Assembly (NCBI GenBank): GCA_907163225.1
Contig: OU015322.1
Coordinates: 620,001 to 684,000 of the forward strand
Length of the DNA stretch: 64,000 bases
Source of the DNA: an uncultured Rhodocyclaceae bacterium
GTDB taxonomy: Bacteria > Pseudomonadota > Gammaproteobacteria > Burkholderiales > Rhodocyclaceae
Direction: 5' to 3'
In this document: positions 59,936 to 64,000 of the stretch, piece by piece
How positions within the stretch are numbered: position 1 is the first letter of the stretch
Layout: each line of letters begins with the position of its first letter
Notes under the pieces: model-generated
The model's database searches: none
What the model was told of the DNA's origin: nothing
The model's input: the letters and a program-made list of their open reading frames with translations, nothing else
Program-made: the position numbers and the translations under genes

Positions 59936-61971
59936 CACTGCCCTACTCCATTTCTGAAGCGGATAGTCTTGAGAAAGCTTGCAGCCCGTGGATCTGGCCG
60001 TGTAACGAGGCTCACTATTATGATTGTCAGGAAGCCAGCGAAGACACCAAACAAACCGCCCGAGGTGGATTGAACATGGAACCACGGATCCATATTGAAG
60101 CCGCTGATACCCAGGAAGGGAATGCTGTCGAATTCGACACGCATGATGTAATAGATGGAAAGAAGTATCCCGACAACCATGCCGGCAAGGGCTCCTGCGC
60201 GCGTCGCTCTTTCCCAGAAAATGCCGAGGACTAGCGCGGGAAAGAAAGCAGAACCGGCGATGGAAAATGCCCAGGCGACCATGGACAGAATGGTTCCAGG
60301 TTTTTGGGCAGCAACGGTAGCAGCCAATACGGCAACGACCAGTAGCATCGATTTTGAAATGACCAGTCGGAACTGAGTTGATGCGTCTGGTCTGATGATG
60401 CGGTAATAGACGTCATGGGAGAGCGCGCTGGTGATCGTCAACAACAGTCCGTCGGCTGTTGACAGGGCAGCTGCCAAACCGCCAGCTGCAACAAGACCGG
60501 AGACGACATAGGGCATGCCGGCAATTTCCGGCGTGGCCAAAACGATGACATCGGGATTCAGCGATAGCTCAGCCAATTGGAGAATGCCGTCGCCATTGAT
60601 ATCTTCAATGCCGACCAAACCTACCTTGGCCCACGCAGCAACCCAGCCGGGCAGTTTGGCGATCGGAATTTCTGCAAGATGCGACAGGACTTCATATTTT
60701 GCGAAGACTGCGTAAGCCGGCGCAGTGATATATAAAAGCAGGATAAACAGCAGCGACCAAAATACGGACTCTCGGGCCTGTCGCACCGTTGGCGTGGTGT
60801 AGTAGCGGGTCAGAACGTGGGGCAAGGCCGCAGTGCCGATGGTCAGGCAGAAGATCAGCGCCAGGAAATTGATGCGCAGGATATCCTGCTCCTCCACTGT
60901 TTCACCGGGAAATGCCTCACCGTGATGGATGGGCGCCTTGCTGCGGTCAACGGCCGAAAACATGGCATTTTCCCAACGCACCCGCGCCTGATCTGGATCA
61001 TGAGGAAGGTCGCGGCGCTGCCTTTCGAGGATGACAATATCTTTCATCTGCGCGTCGCTGGCTTTGAGCTGATTGATCTGCGCCGACAACTGTTCGCGCT
61101 CGAAACTCAATGATGAAGGCAGCTGCATGATCTTCTGGGCATACAAATCGGCCCGTTCCCGATAGAGCTGACGGACCTCGATTTCCGCCGGGCTCTGGAA
61201 AAGCCGGTTTTCCAGGTCTGTAACCTGCTGTAGCACCTGTCCATAGACAAGCTGCGGCACAGGATTTCCTGTGACGTTATAGGAGAGGATGGCGACCGGG
61301 GTGACGTAGGCAACGATCAGGATCAGATATTGGGCGACCTGGGTCCAGGTCACAGCCCGCATGCCGCCCAGAAAAGAACAGACAAGGATACCGGCGAGGC
61401 CGACAAAGACGCCAATCTCGAATTGGAGGCTGACGAAACGGCTGGTAATGACGCCAACCCCATAAATTTGTGCCACTACGTAGACGAAGGACGCCAAAAT
61501 GGCCGCGCCAACAGCAACCAGGCGAATAGCGTTTCCACCGTAACGGGCACCGAGAAAATCAGGAACAGTATATTGGCCAAAACGGCGCAGATACGGGGCG
61601 AGCAAGAGCGCAACCAGCACGAAGCCCCCGGTCCATCCGATGACGTAGGCCAATCCCTGAAAACCGGACAGGTAAAGCGTACCCGCCAGGCCAATGAAGG
61701 AGGCGGCGCTCATCCAGTCGGCGCCGGTTGCCATCCCGTTGAAGAATGCCGGAACACGCCGGCCGGCGACGTAGTACTCGGAAACATCGGTGGTCCGGCT
61801 GACGATGCCGATGACGGCGTACATCGAAATGGTAAAAAAGAGGAAGGAATAGCCGATCCAGCGTGGCGGCATCCCATGTTGCTCCAACACGGCGAGCGCC
61901 CCAATAAATGCCAGGAAGCTCCCCGTGTAATAGAGGTAATAGCGCTGTAGTTTGGTCAGTGCGCCCAACAT
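59935..61971 (-). CDS. Sodium:solute symporter, VC2705/ActP-like with EF-hand
   Basis: 678 aa SSS-family transporter, longer than ActP (about 550). N-terminal helices, the SSS signature region (GMATGADWMSAASFIGLAGT) and CSFLGGMRAVTWTQVAQYLI are present. A large polar insert (about 235-365; RQLYRERADLYAQKIMQLPS, KASDAQMKDIVILERQRRDL) is predicted cytoplasmic or external. A perfect EF-hand loop, DINGDGILQLAE (12 residues), lies between two later helices, suggesting calcium control. Substrate is likely a monocarboxylate such as acetate. Confidence 0.9.
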   Translation of the reverse strand: MLGALTKLQRYYLYYTGSFLAFIGALAVLEQHGMPPRWIGYSFLFFTISMYAVIGIVSRTTDVSEYYVAGRRVPAFFNGMATGADWMSAASFIGLAGTLYLSGFQGLAYVIGWTGGFVLVALLLAPYLRRFGQYTVPDFLGARYGGNAIRLVAVGAAILASFVYVVAQIYGVGVITSRFVSLQFEIGVFVGLAGILVCSFLGGMRAVTWTQVAQYLILIVAYVTPVAILSYNVTGNPVPQLVYGQVLQQVTDLENRLFQSPAEIEVRQLYRERADLYAQKIMQLPSSLSFEREQLSAQINQLKASDAQMKDIVILERQRRDLPHDPDQARVRWENAMFSAVDRSKAPIHHGEAFPGETVEEQDILRINFLALIFCLTIGTAALPHVLTRYYTTPTVRQARESVFWSLLFILLLYITAPAYAVFAKYEVLSHLAEIPIAKLPGWVAAWAKVGLVGIEDINGDGILQLAELSLNPDVIVLATPEIAGMPYVVSGLVAAGGLAAALSTADGLLLTITSALSHDVYYRIIRPDASTQFRLVISKSMLLVVAVLAATVAAQKPGTILSMVAWAFSIAGSAFFPALVLGIFWERATRAGALAGMVVGILLSIYYIMRVEFDSIPFLGISGFNMDPWFHVQSTSGGLFGVFAGFLTIIIVSLVTRPDPRAASFLKTIRFRNGVGQ

Positions 61972-61980
61972 CCGCTGGAG

Positions 61981-62652
61981 CTAGTGGTTTCGGCGAAGAA
62001 AACTGCTGGCTTGGGACTCGTCGATCAGCCGGGCTGCCGTATCGATCTGTTTGCCGACAGCCCGTACGGTCAGCATCTGGCAAATGCGGGCCAGCAGCAG
62101 CGTATTGACCATGGCATCGCGGCGACCGCTACCTGCATCGAGACCGAAGACATCAATCCAGTGATCAAGCGGCATGACCATATGCCCCTTCTCTTCAAAC
62201 ATCGATGGCAACAGCCAGGCAAGGTCGATCCATTGCGGCTGAAAGTCGACGCCCAGTCGCTCCTTGAATGCGCGCTGAAGAAAGCCGCCTACGTAGGGAA
62301 TATGGTAGGTCACCAGTGGCGCCTTGGCGGCAAACAGCAAAAATGCCGTTAATTGCCGGTCGACCGCAGCACCTTCACCATCCAGCGTTGAAAAATTCGC
62401 GTAAAAGGTTTCGTCAGGCTGGATAGCACCTTTCCAGATCGTGCTTGCAGCAATGCCAAGCAACTGGTCGCTATCGGGGTTCGAGCCGCTACTGACGATA
62501 TCCACCACCACGTAGCGGGTGTGAAAATGCAGATCGTCAAGCGCCGGCGCAGGACTGGCACGCCATACTTCAAGCGAAGCTCGCACATCATCGGGAAGAC
62601 TGGTCGGTGCGCCGCCCCGAAACAGGAATTTTTTCAGGCCGAGCATGATCAT
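61981..62652 (-). CDS. Degenerate DEDD exonuclease-like protein
   Basis: 223 aa resembling the DnaQ/epsilon 3'-5' exonuclease fold. The first motif VVVDIVSSGSNPDSDQLLGI lacks the expected Glu (DxE is DIV here), and motif II (TYHIPYVGGFLQRAFKERLG) lacks the usual Asp. Motif III still has an Asp (GRRDAMVNTLLLAR). Two of four metal ligands are missing, so it is probably inactive as a nuclease. ATG overlaps the stop of the CBS gene (ATGA); a second ATG at 62646 is possible. Confidence 0.8.
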   Translation of the reverse strand: MIMLGLKKFLFRGGAPTSLPDDVRASLEVWRASPAPALDDLHFHTRYVVVDIVSSGSNPDSDQLLGIAASTIWKGAIQPDETFYANFSTLDGEGAAVDRQLTAFLLFAAKAPLVTYHIPYVGGFLQRAFKERLGVDFQPQWIDLAWLLPSMFEEKGHMVMPLDHWIDVFGLDAGSGRRDAMVNTLLLARICQMLTVRAVGKQIDTAARLIDESQASSFLRRNH

Positions 62653-64000
62653 TGCACCTGGTAATCAAGTTTGAGGCGAGTCTGTATCTTGCGGGCCTGG
62701 CGGAAGGACTCCTTCAGGATGCGCCGATCCAGTTCGTTCAGGGTATCCGGATCGATCAGGTTATCCCCCTGCGTGCCCGGTTCGCCTTCGAGATACTGAT
62801 GTTGCAGGCGAAGCAACTGGATGAAATTCAAGCCTTCCAGCACGGCATTGATTTCATCACTGCGGATAGACAGGCGCTGGGCCGCGAGCCGCAGGCGCTG
62901 AATCGAGTTGGTGTTGTGCACGCCGCTGGCCATTGCGTAGATCCGCGCCACATCAACAAAAATTCGCGATCCGTATTTCTTCAGATCGATTTTGCCCGGA
63001 TGGCCGGGTTCGAGATCGGTCAGGAAATCGCGGATCTTGCCGAGCGGCGGCTCAACGTCAAGGGCATTCTTTGCCATGGCACGCAGGAACATCGGATTGG
63101 CCGTGGTTTGTGCCAGCAGGTGCCGGCGCATGGCATCGGCGAGTTCGGCCTGGCCAAACAATGCCCGGAAATCGAAGAAAATGGTGGCATTCAGCAAGGC
63201 ATCGGGCTGAGGCATCCGGATCCAGTTGGAAAACTGTTCTTTCCACTCGGTCAGCGTCAGACACCATTGCGGATTGCTCGCCATGATGTTGCCTTTGCAG
63301 AGCGGGAAGCCGACGCGATCGAGATCATTGTTGACGTCACGGGCGTAAGCCAAAAAGCGTTGTTTCAATGCGTCGACCGAAGCACCCTCGGGCGGAGCGA
63401 AAACGATGCCATTATCCTGGTCGGTACTGAAGGTCTGCTCGTCTCGCCCCTCTGAGCCAAAGGCCAGCCAGGCCCATTCGATACCGTCGAAATTATGGTT
63501 TTCGAGATTGAGCTGGATGACCCGACGCGTCAGCGCATCGTTCAACGCAGAGATGAATTGCGTCAGTTGCTCGGCGCCGACACCTTGGGCCAGCATGTTG
63601 AACGAAAGCTGGCGAACATCCGCGGCCGCCTGCTGCAGCGCCTCGACATCGCTCGCACTGTCGATGGACTGGCGAATCTGGCGCAGGCCAACGCGCTGTA
63701 GCGAAAAGAGATCCCGCTCGGAGACGACTCCGGTCAGCTTGCCTTCAGCGTCCGTGACCAGCACGTGGCGAATACCGTGCGTCGCCATGGCGAACATCGC
63801 GTCGTAGGCCGTGGCATGCTCTTCGATCATGAATGGGTTGGGTGACATCGCCTGAACAATCGGCGTGGTCAGTGGCAAGTCGGCCAGCACCACGCGATCC
63901 AGCAAATCCGTACGGGTAAACACACCCACCGCCTTGCGGTCCTCTCCGGCGACGACCAGTGAACCGACGCCGGCCTTCGACATCGTTTCCAGCGCAGCAC
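62649..64000 (-). CDS. CBS / DUF294 nucleotidyltransferase-like protein, 5' end beyond window
   Basis: At least 450 codons; the frame stays open to the window edge, so the start lies outside. The visible part begins in a CBS domain pair (VGVFTRTDLLDRVVLADLPL, HVLVTDAEGKLTGVVSERDL). Then a DUF294 nucleotidyltransferase-like domain (LAFGSEGRDEQTFSTDQDNG, the G-S-x-G-R metal motif) and a DUF294 C-terminal helical domain (FFDFRALFGQAELADAMRRH). Such proteins resemble GlnD/GlnE uridylyl/adenylyl transferases and may regulate the downstream symporter. Confidence 0.9.
   Translation of the reverse strand, partial: AALETMSKAGVGSLVVAGEDRKAVGVFTRTDLLDRVVLADLPLTTPIVQAMSPNPFMIEEHATAYDAMFAMATHGIRHVLVTDAEGKLTGVVSERDLFSLQRVGLRQIRQSIDSASDVEALQQAAADVRQLSFNMLAQGVGAEQLTQFISALNDALTRRVIQLNLENHNFDGIEWAWLAFGSEGRDEQTFSTDQDNGIVFAPPEGASVDALKQRFLAYARDVNNDLDRVGFPLCKGNIMASNPQWCLTLTEWKEQFSNWIRMPQPDALLNATIFFDFRALFGQAELADAMRRHLLAQTTANPMFLRAMAKNALDVEPPLGKIRDFLTDLEPGHPGKIDLKKYGSRIFVDVARIYAMASGVHNTNSIQRLRLAAQRLSIRSDEINAVLEGLNFIQLLRLQHQYLEGEPGTQGDNLIDPDTLNELDRRILKESFRQARKIQTRLKLDYQVQ

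Overview
The window reads as a chromosomal segment of a betaproteobacterium, most likely of the order Rhodocyclales (Dechloromonas/Azonexus-like). This is an inference from gene content and order: thrS-infC-rpmI-rplT-pheS-pheT, hpnCDE, pqqABCDE, a phasin, dapC-dapD-pilU-dapE-prmB and tig-clpP-clpX-lon-hupB. No species can be named from the sequence alone. Layout: 1-6.1 kb is the translation operon on the minus strand (pheT is cut by the window edge). 6.2-8.4 kb holds tRNA-Val, slyX, a DHH phosphoesterase and tRNA-Leu. 8.5-11.3 kb is the squalene operon hpnCDE. 11.6-17.1 kb is a TonB-dependent receptor, a YfiR-like periplasmic protein and a hybrid histidine kinase. 18.4-21.7 kb is pqqABCDE. 21.7-22.6 kb is a decayed IS4-type transposase. 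22.6-35.5 kb is housekeeping: phasin, sirtuin, FliL-like protein, trmA, rhlE, the lysine/DAP genes with pilU, prmB and pepD.

From 35,554 to 48,355 lies a 12.8-kb integrative element inserted into the 3' half of tRNA-His. It is bounded by 46-bp identical attachment repeats, with a 21-bp direct repeat carrying two GCTTACCA boxes just inside each end. It encodes an integrase, HigBA, two unknown cargo proteins, an AlpA-like regulator, a primase/helicase-type ATPase followed by an iteron-like 26-bp perfect inverted repeat (candidate origin), a Nu1-like protein, a lambda gpE-like major capsid protein, a ClpP-like prohead protease and a Mor-like activator. I see no portal, large terminase, tail or lysis genes. 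This resembles a phage satellite or capsid-encoding chromosomal island more than a full prophage. An IS3-family element has landed inside it, and a 27-unit, 7-bp tandem repeat separates capsid from protease.

Right of the element, 48.5-54.7 kb is the protein quality-control cluster (tig, clpP, clpX, lon with a near-perfect sigma-32 promoter, hupB). An intact ISL3-family IS with an 8-bp target duplication sits between hupB, a candidate structured RNA and their terminator. The last part holds an HDOD protein, trmJ, suhB, an orphan HicB-like protein, tRNA-Ser, and a symporter operon (CBS/nucleotidyltransferase protein, degenerate DEDD exonuclease, EF-hand-containing sodium:solute symporter, two small membrane proteins).

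A short dispersed repeat (core CGGTCAACCGGAAAAA) occurs five times just after or within the 3' ends of plus-strand genes, and a sixth near-identical copy lies inside the pheS reading frame.
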